From Cheiracanthium punctorium (Eukaryota > Arthropoda > Arachnida > Araneae > Cheiracanthiidae): DNA of 64,000 bases. Positions 10,855 to 22,864 of this stretch are shown here, piece after piece. The notes beneath the pieces are model-generated. The model had not been told where the DNA came from, did not search any database, and saw nothing but the letters and a program-made list of their open reading frames with translations. The stretch covers positions 1 to 64,000 of the forward strand of contig JAWZYV010013150.1 of NCBI GenBank assembly GCA_038373885.1, in the 5' to 3' direction. How positions within the stretch are numbered: the first letter of the stretch is position 1; every line of letters starts with the position of its first letter. Both the position numbers and the translations under genes were made by a program.

Positions 10855-10856
<2 letters not shown>
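10584..10856 (-). pseudogene. pogo/Tigger-type transposase tail with element end
   Basis: On the minus strand, after a frameshift near 10680, two blocks read like the C-terminus of Tigger/jerky-type transposases: an acidic EDEDGVSLEELRNILLK block and then DSSDPGFQILNDE, which resembles the usual DPGFQxLTDEE ending. The terminal motif TACAGTAGAACTCCAA appears twice at the left (10584-10599 and 10605-10620), and its complement-like partner sits at the right end near 10835-10856, as expected of pogo-like inverted ends. The catalytic DDD domain is absent. The assignment is motif-based and moderate. Confidence 0.55.
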
Positions 10857-10929
<73 letters not shown>

Positions 10930-10981
10930 GTAAAACTTCAATTAAAAGAACTCCGACTATCCGAATCGCTTTCAGAATTTA
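10801..10981. repeat. 56-bp inverted arms hinged on a (TA)n microsatellite
   Basis: 10801-10856 and 10926-10981 are reverse complements with only a small difference (CTTATAAT versus CTTTTAAT). About 70 bp of TA repeats separate them. The arms carry the pogo-like terminal motif TACAGTAAAACTTCAATT, so this is probably two copies facing each other across a TA expansion. Confidence 0.85.
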
Positions 10982-10988
10982 GCACCCT

Positions 10989-10999
10989 GCTTACACCCA

Positions 11000-11030
<31 letters not shown>

Positions 11031-11086
11031 TTGGGTGTAAGCAATGTATATATATATATATATATATATACATTGCTTACACCCAA
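10989..11086. repeat. A - A' - A palindrome series on TA hinges
   Basis: GCTTACACCCAA (10989-11000) is followed by a TA tract, then the inverted copy TTGGGTGTAAGCAATG (11031-11046), a second TA tract, and a direct copy CATTGCTTACACCCAA (11071-11086). The middle block can pair with either neighbour. Confidence 0.85.
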
Positions 11087-11699
11087 AGAGGAAAAAAAAA
11101 CGATACATTGATCAGCGATCCGCTTCCATGGAAACCTACCGATATTTCCGCAAAAATGCTCTAAGTAGTCTTTTCTTCTGAGAATTCCCCTGCTCGCTTA
11201 TTGTTATATTTCGCTCCGCTCTTGCGATCGAAAAACGCTCCTAAAGAAGAAGCGCACTTTTGAAAACTGGGCCAAAAATCGCCCCGACTGATTGAATTTC
11301 TCTCGTTTGGTTTAAGCGTGTATATATATATAAATTCACTATCGTTATTTTTACGGTTCCATCACCATAATATTTTATGCAATTTGTCAGTCTCAATTCA
11401 CATTAAAATTATCAAATACCAAACAACACGCAGCTCGCTTCTTAAATTTAGCTTTTCGCATGAACCATATGGCAAACAGCAATGCAAACCTTGCCAGCGA
11501 CATCTGAAGAAAACGCATACCTTACTTTTAAGTGTACGATGTCGTTTTGTAAACTTTTTTTTTTTCTTCTTGTCACAACTGCCCGTACGCAGTGCAGTAC
11601 ATCAAGATGCAGACTCATATGGTAAAATAAAATTGGAAGGTAAATATTAATACTGCATTCATAAACATAAGAGCATCTAACATAAACACTATTTTCATG

Positions 11700-12268
11700 A
11701 TAATCCTGGTACTAATTGCCAATTTAAAGGCAATCATGGTAACGCATCGGCATTAGCGAGCGGATGTCCTTTTCTATACGTTATACATACATTATATTAT
11801 CGGAGAGTTAGAGCCCAAATTGCAATCTTGGATCCTTTTCGATTATTCTAAGACGTTGGTCTGATATTACTTGTACCTCCGTCCAGAATATCCACATAAC
11901 AAACTTTTTTAATGCTTGTAGTACAGCTTAAGTATCTGGCTTGTAGTACAGCTTAAGTATCTGTTTCTGTTGTCGTCCAGTTTTGCTGTGTAGAGATAAG
12001 CCTTTTGCTAAAGAACGCTATGGGATGCTCCTTGCCGCTCATATTTTAAGATAAGCATAATCCAGCTGCACCTTCGGATGCATCTGTGTATAGCTAGAAC
12101 GGTTATCTAATTCTGGAGCAGTTAAGAGATGATGATACTTTTACAGTATCATCCTTCAGTTTTTGAAATGCTAATTCGGCATCTGTAACCAAAGGCATAA
12201 CATTGGGTAATTTCTTTTTTTTTTTTGGTTAACTCAGTCAAAGACCCAACTCTGAAAGGTTTGGTATG
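11700..12268 (-). pseudogene. Ty3/Gypsy retrotransposon pol relic (RT end and RNase H)
   Basis: The minus-strand translation shows Gypsy landmarks in the expected order: AELAFQKLKDD, then YTDASEGAAG (RNase H start), then KEHPIAFFSKRLISTQQNW, and later YRKGHPLANADAL near 11725-11760. Stops and frameshifts interrupt it, and an exact 25-bp tandem duplication (11914-11963) lies inside. No LTR, protease or integrase core was recognised. The upstream side (higher coordinates) is cut at about 12269, where a different repeat beginning CAGTGTGTCCCC starts, so that repeat probably interrupts this relic. Family assignment follows from well-known Gypsy RNase H motifs. Confidence 0.8.
11914..11963. repeat. 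Exact 25-bp tandem duplication
   Basis: Two identical adjacent 25-bp units begin GCTTGTAGTACAGCTT at 11914 and 11939, within the Gypsy relic. Confidence 0.95.
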
Positions 12269-12570
12269 CAGTGTGTCCCCAAATTTGGTAGAACGCTTTA
12301 ATTCTTTCTTCTATTAGAAATAAATGGGCAATGTAAATTGGAAAAATGTTCAAAATAAGGTCGAAATCAGGTCTACATTAAGAAAAATTTCCTCTCGTTA
12401 AGTTTCAAAAAGTTACACTTTTAAAAATTTTATACCACCCCCTTGCGAAAAAAATTCTCAATTAGTAAAATGTGCAGCATGCACTAATGAGGTGATGAAC
12501 AAAATCTGAGAATCATTCCAAGTGTCACAGGTATAAAGATAAATAGCGTGGTAGCCAAAATTGTGGACAC
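12269..12570 (+). mobile_element. Mariner-like repeat, copy 1 (left part)
   Basis: It begins CAGTGTGTCCCCAAATTT after TATG and shares a colinear diverged series with 45154-45440: GGGCAATGTAAATTGG, TGTTCAAAATAAG, CCTCTCGTTAAG, TTTCAAAAAGTT, AACTAGTAAAA-like and GTGTCA blocks. No matching right end was found. It holds no coding sequence. Confidence 0.65.
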
Positions 12571-13150
12571 ATTTGAAAACTTTTTTTTTTTTTTTGTTTG
12601 CTAAGTTTGTATGTGTATAAAAAATGTTATGTTTCACAAAATGCAAACTCTTTTACATCATTTAAATATAATTTGGCACTGATTTCAATACAAAAAAACT
12701 AAATCAAATACAAAAAAAGTTAAACCACAATAATTATCGAGATACATTAGATATTGAAGATTGCAGCGAGTTATCAGCAGTTAATAGGGTAGCCCTAATT
12801 TTTTATTACAGCTTCACATAGACGTTTCATTGCGCTGACGAGAGTTTGAAGCTCAGAAAAATAACAGTGATTGACCTGGAAAGTTAGAAATTACAATCCA
12901 CTTCATCACTGTATTTGTTTTTCAGATTAAAGTAATTATAACTTTTATCCTATTGCACAAACGTTTATCCTATTGCACATAAATTTAGTTTTGTATATTG
13001 AAATCAGTATTAAATTCTCTTAAAATTGAAAAATTAGTTTTATACGTGATTAGTGATTCGATTGTATACGTACTAATTTCGTATTTTCTGTTTTTTTTTT
13101 ATAATTTATAATATTATTTATAATTTCCTGAAATACGTGTAATACGTGAT
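12570..13150. other. AT-rich, no recognisable feature
   Basis: Poly-T and poly-A runs and no protein similarity that I can see. Confidence 0.5.
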
Positions 13151-13257
13151 TCGATTGTATTCAGTTTCCCAGGGGGAGGGTTGAAAACCTTGGTGGTCAT
13201 CCTGCTTTTTTTATCTTTAAGTTGCTTCTCTTTTGTATGCTTTACCCCCTTCTTTTG

Positions 13258-13608
13258 TCTCGCAGTGGTCTGGGCTCTAAACTCCGTTCCCATAAGAACA
13301 CGGCAAGTGAAGCAGTATCCGGCTTGGCCAGTGCTTGGGAGGGTCATCTCCCTCTCGGCTCGTCTGCTGTCGAAGCGTGTACGCTAATGGGAGCTGGTGC
13401 ACGTAAAATCCGTCGTGGCTCCAATGTCCTCCAAGTTGTTAAACGATACCTCTGGGGGTACCGATTTCAGGTGGTGGTTGGTCCTTCATCTGGAATCGGT
13501 TCAAAATTAGGGACCAACAAGTAGAAGTCCAACCCCCTCGGGGGCTCTGGCACCCCTCTTTCCACGGATAGCGCCGTCTATCATTAACACGACAACAACA
13601 ACAACCCC
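13258..13608 (+). repeat. SINE-like or short retroelement repeat ending in (CAA)n
   Basis: A GC-richer block containing CAGTGCTTGGGAGGGTCATC, a segment with AAATCCGTCGTGG, and GCACCCCTCTTTCCACGG ends in a CAA-unit tail at 13592-13606. Such text is familiar to me from spurious spider gene models. No clear A/B box was found, so the class is uncertain. The short open frames across it are not genes. Confidence 0.5.
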
Positions 13609-13916
13609 TTTCTTTTGAAGATCATATTGCAAGGAAATTGGTTTACACACTTACGTTTCTTATCTGAAAGAGTATACCTTATGATATTTTTTTTTCTAGT
13701 TGTCAGTTATGTTGGTTCATTGTAGGGGCAACACACTTAGGGCATCTACTTTTGATGTACTTCCAAATCAGTATTTTAGTATACACGAATTCTGTTCGCT
13801 CTGAAATCATTACTTTGTGAATCAATCATATGTGAGCGCTGCTTTTGCATTGACCTGGGAATATTATAAATAACACATAGACTCTATGTCCTTTTGATAT
13901 TCTAATACTTTTTTTC

Positions 13917-14180
13917 TTGTTCTCAAATTTGCAAATTATTTATTATGAAAATCTTTTTAGATTCAAAATCGCTCCTTCACCGATATGCACCCTTTGCAAC
14001 TCTGATGAGGTTATGGACTCGGCACATCTATTCCACTGTCCTACGTTTTGCAAGACTTCTCCCGCCGATCGTTACAGGGAGGCTAGAGTCCTGTTGGCAG
14101 GGCCCTTGCTGAAGAAGGGGTGGGGGGAGTCCCCCTTCCCCTTAAAGATCGTAAAATTCTGCTATACTTGGCAAAATTAG
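13917..14180 (+). pseudogene. Non-LTR retrotransposon ORF2 C-terminal fragment
   Basis: The 87-codon frame contains SPICTLCNSDEVMDSAHLFHCP, with Cys-x2-Cys and His-x4-Cys spacing. This is the zinc-knuckle-like motif found at the C-terminus of many LINE reverse-transcriptase proteins (Jockey/RTE/Outcast-type), usually preceded by an RNase H or thumb region that is missing here. The frame then runs into unrelated sequence. The fragment is only a tail; no endonuclease or RT motif lies nearby. A related fragment is at 21400-21580. Confidence 0.65.
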
Positions 14181-14629
14181 ATACATAGTTGGCAAAATTA
14201 GTTAAAAAATTTAAAAGAAAATCTATAAATTACTTTCTATTTCTGGTACACTTGCAAAATTACGCAAATCCACTTGGCAAAAGTGAAAAGTTGGTAATAT
14301 AAAAGTTGATAAAAAAGTAAAGAAGTTAGTAAAAACTGATATATGACGTGGATATTTATCGACTTCTCTCCCTCTCCCCCCTAAAAGAATCTCAGCAATA
14401 GCCATGCGTGTTGGATCAATGAACTATGTTGCAGCATTTTTTTTTTTTTGTTCTTGTACTTGTTGTAAAGAAGGTTAATTAGAAGGGCTGTTTTAAATTA
14501 TAAGGCTTGCGTTGTGAATACATGAAAATCCAGGTTCGAATATACACTTAGTTGCAATATAAAAAGGAGACGTTAGATACTTGAAAAACTATTTTATTAA
14601 ACATATACTATTGAAACATAATTATAACG

Positions 14630-15125
14630 GGCGGTGGTGGCTCAGCGAAAATAAAATGACGTCCTATATGGACAGTGCAATTAAGATGGAATGATTTAAA
14701 AATTACGCCAGCACAGAATTACACATTGGAGAGAACAATAACTTGGCTGAGATTAATAGCGCCAATTCCAGAGCAACCCTAACAGTTAATCCAATAAAAT
14801 TACAATGACGTAATCGCGAGCAAATAATTTTAAAGTCGTCGCAGGGGAACAACTAAATAACTTACGCCAGCAGGATGCCAAGAGGAAACTCAAAAAGGCC
14901 GTTGATTTTGCAAACGGACGCAATATAATCTATTTTTATCACACCGGTCTGAAGAGACGAAACAATTAAGAACAAAAAGAATAGTGCACACAGGGAAAAG
15001 TAAATATACAGATTTAAAAACCGAAATGGCAGTAAAATGAAAAACAGAAGTGATTTAGAATTCTTGAATTTTGGATAGATTGCATTAAAGAAAACCAAAT
15101 TAAATGATAATTAAATTAGATATGT
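14630..15125 (-). repeat. Diverged repeat pair, copy 1 (hydrophobic minus-strand frames)
   Basis: The segment aligns by eye along its length with 24395-24880. Shared blocks include GCACAGAATTACACATTGG versus CATCGAATTTCATATTGG, AATATAATCTAT, and a shared end near ATTAAATTAGATATGTGATC. On the minus strand both copies give broken hydrophobic reading frames rich in F, L, I, V and Y (for example 14862-15098). This could be a decayed multi-membrane-span gene such as a chemoreceptor, or AT-rich repeat sequence; no diagnostic motif is present. Confidence 0.5.
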
Positions 15126-15224
15126 GATCTTCATCACACTTGTTTGCTGAAACTATTTATAATCTATCATAAGAAAAAAATGTTTTAATCCTGGAAAAAT
15201 AAGAAAAGTATTGCAGGACCACTC

Positions 15225-15775
15225 TGAAAGTAAGTCTGATATTGGTGAAATGGATAATATTTCTTTTGAAACTCCAGACACAGATTGTTAGTGATTCCGA
15301 GGACAGTGAATAAAACGAAGAACAACTCATTCGAACTAAACGAATAATAAACGAAGAAAAAGTAGAAATAAACGAACAAAAACGTTTGTTTCTTTCGAGA
15401 CTTCAGAATATTTGCAAAACTGTTTTTACAGCTGCTGACAATAATATATAGAATGAAATATATTCTATAACTTCGACTTGCTGTACTTTTGACACATCAA
15501 ATTATCGAAAAATATGACGTACTTCTGACGCTTAAATTTTTTTTTTTTAAATTTGATGTGTCAAAAGTTCGACGGAGAGTGAAATTGATAATATTTCCTT
15601 AGAAATTCAAGTCGAACTCCAGTCACAGATCGTTAGTGAATCCGAGGGCAGTTAAGAAAATGCAGAACAACCCAGCAGAAATAAATTAACAAAAATGGAT
15701 CCGAATATTTGCAAAAGTGTTGTTACAGATGCTGATAACAATATATAGAATGAAATACGTTCTAAAAGTTCAGTC
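15225..15775. repeat. Degenerate direct duplication with a 19-bp hairpin between units
   Basis: Unit 1 (about 15225-15465) and unit 2 (about 15575-15775) share GATAATATTTC, CAGATTGTTAGTGATTCCGAG-like, ATATTTGCAAAA and ACAATATATAGAATGAAATA blocks. Between them, 15485-15503 and 15550-15568 (ACTTTTGACACATCAAATT and its exact complement) form a perfect stem. Confidence 0.7.
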
Positions 15776-18128
15776 TGCGAACGGGTTCTTACTTATCATA
15801 TTATAAAAGAAACAGCAGAACCAACATCTTTTGCAAGGACTCGTGTTTCTGAGAAGTAGTGTGACTAGTGGTAACAAGTTTTTCATCAACATGATATTAT
15901 GTTGCATATAAATAAATGTAGGTGCACAGTGAGACACTTTTACAAGAACTCACAAATGAAGAAGAGTTTTAGTTCTCTCTGCTAAGTTAAATGCTTTTGT
16001 CACTATGCAATAAGTTCAAGGAGCATTAGGAGCAAAGAGTTTAGATTTATATCCCTCGTGGTATAAATCTAAACCCTTGAAATGGGGAGCATGGGGAATG
16101 CTACTTTCCAAAGAAACTATTTCAAAGGAATAGATCCTATTCAAAGGAATAGAAATATTTCATAGGTTGGATGAAAAGATGATATAATCGACTGCAGATT
16201 GATAAGTTTGCTCTTGCATGAGAAATGCAAAATAAATTTATTGGAAACTGAAAAACATGTTAGTGGCCAGGAGAAAATATTAAAATAATAAATATAATAT
16301 GAATGCAATGCTCTATAACAATTTAGCTGCATTTAACATTATTTAGCAATACTTATAATGAGAAACAACGTAAAGCAAATTCCTCATGTATGGATTTAGA
16401 AGGGGAATCATTCTTCGGGAAAGAGAACGAAAAAATACTACTTTATAAATTATTTAGCTTGTACAGGTTTAAATTCTTAAAATTATTCATTTGAAATAAA
16501 TTTTTATTTAAAATTAATGAGTTATTTGAATAGTTACACTATTTCAATTGATTCCACTACAGTCGATTTATTTACGGCATTTTAAAAATTCCATAAATTC
16601 TCAAATAATATTAAATATATAAGTTATTCAATACACGCAGATTACTTATTTTTGATAATCTATCGCATTTAAAAATCATTTAAATTTGTTATTTGTGTAG
16701 TTTTATCGAGTTTTAAAATGTCCCCTTACTACAGTGTTCGCAAGTAAGAGTTTTTTGGCCGTTTCAGTTTTTTAGCACATCTGTGCGATTTATCTTATTG
16801 CTTCTTTTTTTTATAAATTTCATTCTAAAGATGAACTGTAGAGGTAAATTTACAACTACTACCAAAAAGATAAAGATAATTTAAAAATATGAGTACTTTC
16901 ACCCACATTACATTAAATCCATAAATTTCTTTTGTATCAGGAATGATAAATCTAGAAAAATAAATTTAATTTATATTTGTTAAAATAAAAATGGAATTTA
17001 TTATTTTAATGCAACCCATTTTTGTTTTATAGGTATTGAATTTTTATTTAATTGTGTGGATGTAATCCGTTCTGCTTTCAACAAGAATTGAGAATATTTT
17101 TTATTCATGATGAGTAAAAAAAAAAAAAAACAGATATTTTAAGCATAAATAAGAAAATTGATGCATAAAATTTGATATCATAGACAATTCGCTGTCAATA
17201 GATAATCTAAAAAAAAACTTTTATTTCAGATACTAGAAATTTCAGCTAATAAAAAAAGGGTATTTTACAGAAATATTGCCTCTTCAATATCTTCTAAGAA
17301 TTGAAACTCCATTCAAAAACGAAGTGAAATGGTATCTTAAAATCTCATTTCGTTTGAATTATTTTGGATATGACCCATAACTGCATACCAAATGAAATAC
17401 GAAAATGTCATTCGAGGGAGAAAGTACTCAGGAAATGAGCCCTTTGTGAATACAAAAAGATGTCATTATTTAGACTTATTTTTTGTAAAATATATGCGCA
17501 GACATGAATTTTGAAAGACAAGTTACTCAAGTGAAAAAGGAAAAAAAAAAACGGAAACTCAATTTTGTTTGACAATAGAATGTGATGAAACTCGAAAATA
17601 TCGCTTACATGTCAAACCTCAGACATGTTTTATAGCGCACTTTATTTTATGTTTTAGGAAATATGACAAGATTGACTTTAATAGTTATGTTCACGTATAA
17701 TTTATGAGCATTTGTTCAAAATACATTATTATTTAGTACCAAATTTTATTTTCTTGTTTTAACTTGACAATGACGTATCATGTAGTGCATCAGTGAAAAA
17801 TAAATAAACTTCTTTAAGAATGCCATACAAGAAAACCACAACGCTATAATCCTGACATTTTTTTGGTTTTGTTTATAATATAATTTATTATCTAAAGAAT
17901 TTACACACAAAACCGCTAATAATCTGTTAGGAGTTTAAAAATAATTTAATATATTGGCTTCATTATGAATCTTTATTAAAAAAAAGGTCAAAATCTTAGT
18001 ATGCGCATATAATTTCCTTTCAGTAAAACTGATTGTAAAAGTTTAAAATCGGGAAAAAATGTAAAATTCCCAATATGATCAAATGTTTCCCAGACCTATA
18101 TAATTAAGGTCTTATTGCTTTGAGTTAA
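15776..18128. other. AT-rich sequence; one small hairpin, otherwise empty
   Basis: The only structure seen is an inverted repeat at 16037-16076 (GAGTTTAGATTTATA and its near complement). No protein motif was seen in any frame. Confidence 0.55.
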
Positions 18129-20075
18129 TTGTACAGCTGCGGGAAAAAAAGTCCCATTTGTACTTTTTTCGGCCGTTGTTCGTCGTACAGCAAAGTCACA
18201 AATACCAATCGTTTACAATAGAAGTACACTTTAATTTGCTATGCATAAAATTTGCACAAGGGGCCATCCACATATTAAAATTCGCACCAACTTTTTTTTC
18301 TCAATAGTAACCCCTAGATTTCATTTCATAATTCAAAAATTTAGCTCATTTTAACGCCGGATACCCATTTTCAAGATATTTAAGCTGAAATTGGGTGAGT
18401 TATGAACTTCCAAAATCCCCCTCCCCATATGTTAAAATATTTTTTCATACTTCAACTCATATCTCGTATAATATTGATAATAAGAAGCTGATTTTTATTC
18501 GTACTATTAGAACTAAAGGACCCAAACATAATTTAATGTTATTAAGATTTTTAATAAAATATTAATATTAATTCTAAATTAATATAAAAAAAATATGAAT
18601 TGCGACCTAGTCAAATTTCGATGGAAATAGATGCAGAAAGAAATATTACACGGCTGTGCAAAATTTCAAATTTTTACGTTCAGTAGTTTAATTTATATTA
18701 AATAAAATATGTTATTTTCACGAGTTAAGGGACCATATATAAATTTATTAAGTGACAATTTTTTGAAAATTGCATAAAATAAACGTAAATTATGTGCAAG
18801 AACACAGTAAAAGATACCGGTATTAAAAAATATCAAATTTTGAAACAACTAAATTAGAGGATTTTACAGTTTGATGGTGATTCTATAAAGCGTCTATTGT
18901 TGCGTCCTCTATCATATTCCCACAAATAAAATATTTTCCAGCTATAGAATTAGATTCAGTTGGATTGTATTGGAAGTGTATCATGTATGGCATGGAAGTG
19001 TATAATGTATTGGAAGACATACATATTATGTCTTCCAATACAGCATCCTACTTCTGAAAAACTAACATCCTCAACTTTCCAGGTATGAATGTGACCTTTT
19101 TTATATCGGAAACATTAGGTCTTTGGAATTCTCCATACTTTATCAAATGTTAAAAAAAAACATTCAAAATCACGTTTTTCTATCTAAATTTTCATCTGAC
19201 TATAAATTAAAATACCGCCAAAAGTCTTAAGAATATTGCAGACTATAGTATTAAATGAAGAATGTGAAATAACAAATACAGTGATAATATTGTATTGGCA
19301 AAAAAGTAATTGCGTTTTTAACAGGAAATTCAAACAAATAAATTTTCAATCATGAAACCATTCTTCAAGTTCGACCATAGCTGAGTAATATCCATGCTTG
19401 TAGTCCGAAGAGCAGAGAGCCGCCTCTAACTCCTGCGAACATTTCAGCTGTCTAAGAAAAACATCAAAGGAAATACTAAATAACAATTTCAAAATTAGGA
19501 TGATTTTCAAAATCGTGAGCAGTCGTTTTGCATTTTCCCCTTAAATCATGTGTACGGATTAAGAAAGTTATGAACTCACGGGCCATTTGGACCACAGACT
19601 AAACATTCTAATTTCTACCCTTGATATTCTCAGTTCAAAAAACTTTGACAGATGGAAACAATACTTTCCTTCAAAATAATATTTATTTCTTTTAACTCTC
19701 GCGAGCGAAATGAATGAAAGGCGAAAAGCTCGGAACCTACAAACAGCGTTTTTCAATTTGCAGAAAGTCCCTTAAAAACGCGCAAAAATTAATTTGCAAT
19801 ATCTCCGAAAATTATCGTAGAAAATTGATGAAAATTTATATTAAGAGTAATTTGAAGGTTTTCTTTCGTTTCATAAAGTCAAAATACGGTTTTGCCATTG
19901 AGAAAAACGAAGTTGATGCAGAATTAAATAGGAAGACGGCCCCTTATGCAAATTCAATTAATAGTAAATTAAAGTAGGCGTTATTTGCAAACGAATGGTA
20001 TATATAACTTTGCTGTACGACGAACGACGGCGAAATAAAGAGCAAGTGGCACTTTTTATTTCCGTAGCTGTACAA
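18129..20075. mobile_element. 1.95-kb non-autonomous DNA transposon with about 100-bp TIRs
   Basis: 18129 onward (TTGTACAGCTGCGGGAAAA) and the complement of sequence ending at 20075 (TTGTACAGCTACGGAAATAA) align for roughly 100 bp, including the shared inner core TTCGTCGTACAGCAAAG. No clear target duplication is visible. The interior is AT-rich, has a 15-bp perfect hairpin at 19006-19042 and an 87-codon basic frame at 19714-19977 that I do not recognise. The superfamily is undetermined. Confidence 0.72.
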
Positions 20076-21230
20076 CCGCTATAACTGATGAACCAATATT
20101 AAAATTGTCGTTTCTTCAGGTAAAATGAGATTTAAAAGATCAGTACACATAATAGTAATAAAATAGAGTCCTACCTTTCAAGATGTAGAGTTTTTACAGC
20201 AGTTATCTGTGCACTGTCCGAAGTTTTTATTATTGTTTATCTTTAATTGTTTATCTTGAATAGTAGCATCTTTTGAGTGCTGTGTAATGGCGTACTTTAG
20301 GGAAAAAGCCTTTACTAAAGACTTCATAATTTTGATTTTTTACGGAAACGTTCATTTCGTGATTTTGATTTCTTTTGTGGATATGGCAAAATCAGAAGCT
20401 AGCTAAGGAGCGTAATATTAATGTTACACATGAAATCCAAATTACATGACTTTTTTGTTTGTTTATTTAACTTGGATATTCTACAATTCGTGTATTGCTA
20501 GTTACTATCATAATTTTTAAAAATATTTTCTTTTCGTAATGCATGCTTATATAAATTAATTTACGAGTCTGGAGTTATTGAATAATATTTGCATCTGATT
20601 TTAAAGTATCAAGTATGCAAACAGTTTGCGTGTTTTATGTATAGTGAGAGTAATTTATTTTCTGTTAATTCGCAGATATACATATTACTCCCTTTTTTTA
20701 ACAAGACACTTTAAGGCATATGTCGCAACTCTCGCGACCGTGGAATTGCGAATGGTAGATCGTCTTTTTCCAAGCGGGTATTTCATTATTCTGAGGCGTT
20801 TTGCTTGTTCTCGATCCACTTGCGACAAAATAAATCATACTCAATAGATCCACAATATAATATTCTGGGTTAACATAATTTTTAATATGTACACGTACAA
20901 CTATTTACAAAATGAGGCAAATATCCCATCATAGAGAGATCAATAAGTAAATAACACATCACATTGGTTTCCATCCAGAGGAGAGACACATTTCCCTCTC
21001 TCTGCATCCGTTCGAACTGACCCTTCTTTTTCTCTCGCCCCCCTTGTCCAAGCGGGACTTGCTGAGTCGGGGGTGACGTCAACTAGGGTCAGGGGTCAGC
21101 ATCGACCCTGCCTGGTAAAAGCACATAGATATAATAATACTGTGTGAGAGCACGGGTTTCCAAGGGCGCGACATCATATAAATATTTATTTTAACACATT
21201 TATTTCGTTTATTCTTTATTCACAGAGACA
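20076..21230. other. No recognised gene; CG-richer patch near 21000-21180
   Basis: Short frames only. The patch near 20990-21120 (CTCTCGCCCCCC, GTCAGGGGTCAGCATCG) is more GC-rich but shows no motif. Confidence 0.5.
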
Positions 21231-21237
21231 TGTTTTT

Positions 21238-21590
21238 ATGGCATCATTCCACTTAAGTTTAAGAATTCACGATCGATTTCGATACATAAGAAAGCTCGGT
21301 AATAGAAATGTAATGCAGATTTTAACTGGTTGTATTGCATTGTATTGCAGGATAATCTGTAAAAAGAAATTTCATAAAGTTCTGAGAAATTATGTTTCAC
21401 AACTTTTTGACTGGCCTACGAAGAGGGCAGCGGCACAATTCAGACTCGCCACTGGTAATGACTGCGTTTCTAGGCGTTGAAATAGCATAAATATATTTGA
21501 TAACCCATGCTGCAAGCTCTGCAACATTCAGAAACTTATGGATTGTACCCGCTTTTAACGTTGTCCTGTGTTATCTGTTCCAATTTTCAC
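21238..21590 (+). pseudogene. Non-LTR retrotransposon ORF2 C-terminal fragment
   Basis: The end of the 80-codon frame reads FDWPTKRAAAQFRLATGNDC, matching the RxxxAxFRLxTGHDCL signature common just before the terminal zinc knuckle of arthropod LINE proteins. After a stop and a frame change, PCCKLCNIQKLMDCTR supplies the expected C-x2-C motif near 21510-21555. It is the same functional region as the fragment at 13917 but a different copy and family. Stops and the lack of upstream RT motifs show that it is dead. Confidence 0.65.
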
Positions 21591-21599
21591 CATCATGTA

Positions 21600-22860
21600 C
21601 ATTTTGTTAAATTCTTTCTTAAGTTACATTAATGAAAGAAATCAAACGGGACATATATGAATAATTCTTTAGTATTATCGTATGAATTTGCGTACTGTTT
21701 GAATAAACCAAGTTCTTGAAAAACTTTAATTTATGACGAATCAAATAAAAGTTAGAGAATTAAACTAGAAAACGAAAGACAATTTAAAATTTTGAAAGAA
21801 AAATTCAATAATTTAATGTCATTTTATTTTACTTTAGAGATATACATAATAACAATAAAATATATAAATGAAACAAATGATAATATTTTTTTTCATATTG
21901 TCGTATGCATATGCATACTGTTTGAATAAACTTGAAAAATTAAATCTTATTAATCTAAAAAAATCAAGTAGAGAAAAAGGTAAGTTACATTTTTTAAGTT
22001 TTGAAAGAATTTTAATTTATTTAAATGTTTTTTTTTTTTTTTAAATCAGAATCGCAGAAATATATCTATTACTTAAAAAGAGACAGTAAAGATAATTTAT
22101 TGTTATTTTCTTTTACATTTCAGGTATGCAAAACAAGAAATTCAGACACACATGCTAAAATTTAAAATTATTAAAGCTTTAATCTTTTTGTATTTTTATT
22201 ATAACTAGTTTTTTCCTGATGCTCTGGAATTTTGAATTTTCCGACTTCCGGTTATCGACTGAATGTTTATATGTATTGACAGCCGTTTGATGTAGATTAT
22301 TGATTGTGGATGAAAAAAAAAAAACATAAAAATTTTAACGGTAGCTTTAGTGTAACAATAGTTTTGCTTTTCCTAAAAGTTTAACTTTAGATAATCATAT
22401 TTGAGTATTTTGCTGTGTAGCGCAGCGACAAAAATTGAATATTTGTTTATCTACTCGCATTACCACTTTGCTGTGGTCGTTCATAAGGATCGTGGCACTA
22501 CTTTTCCATGCATCATATATTATATTGAATTATTTTCAGTAATTGTTTCACGTTAATCGCCCGTTTGGTGCTTGAAATTTACCAACATGCTTAAGTACAT
22601 GATCTGAAAGGACCTCCAAGTTGGATTTTTGAGGGGGCCATTGGAGATTTTAGATATGTCTATAAATTGTACAAAAAGCAGACTGACTATATGAAATCAC
22701 TCGGGAAAGTGTAAAATCTAAGTTTGGAGGTGGCCATGCCCCCCCCACCTCGATTTCATAACAGACAGTATTTTTGACTGCAATATGATCTCCTTTGAAA
22801 TCAGAAAAAAATGCACTCACCTGTATAAAAATCGCCAATTATCTTACATTATCCTGATAA
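21600..22860. other. AT-rich, nothing recognised
   Basis: Homopolymer runs (for example T-run near 22028 and A-run near 22313) and short frames; no element ends identified. Confidence 0.5.
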
Positions 22861-22864
22861 ATTA

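Noticed and set aside
13181..13524. Two overlapping plus-strand frames
   Set aside because: They lie in a SINE-like repeat ending in a CAA tail.
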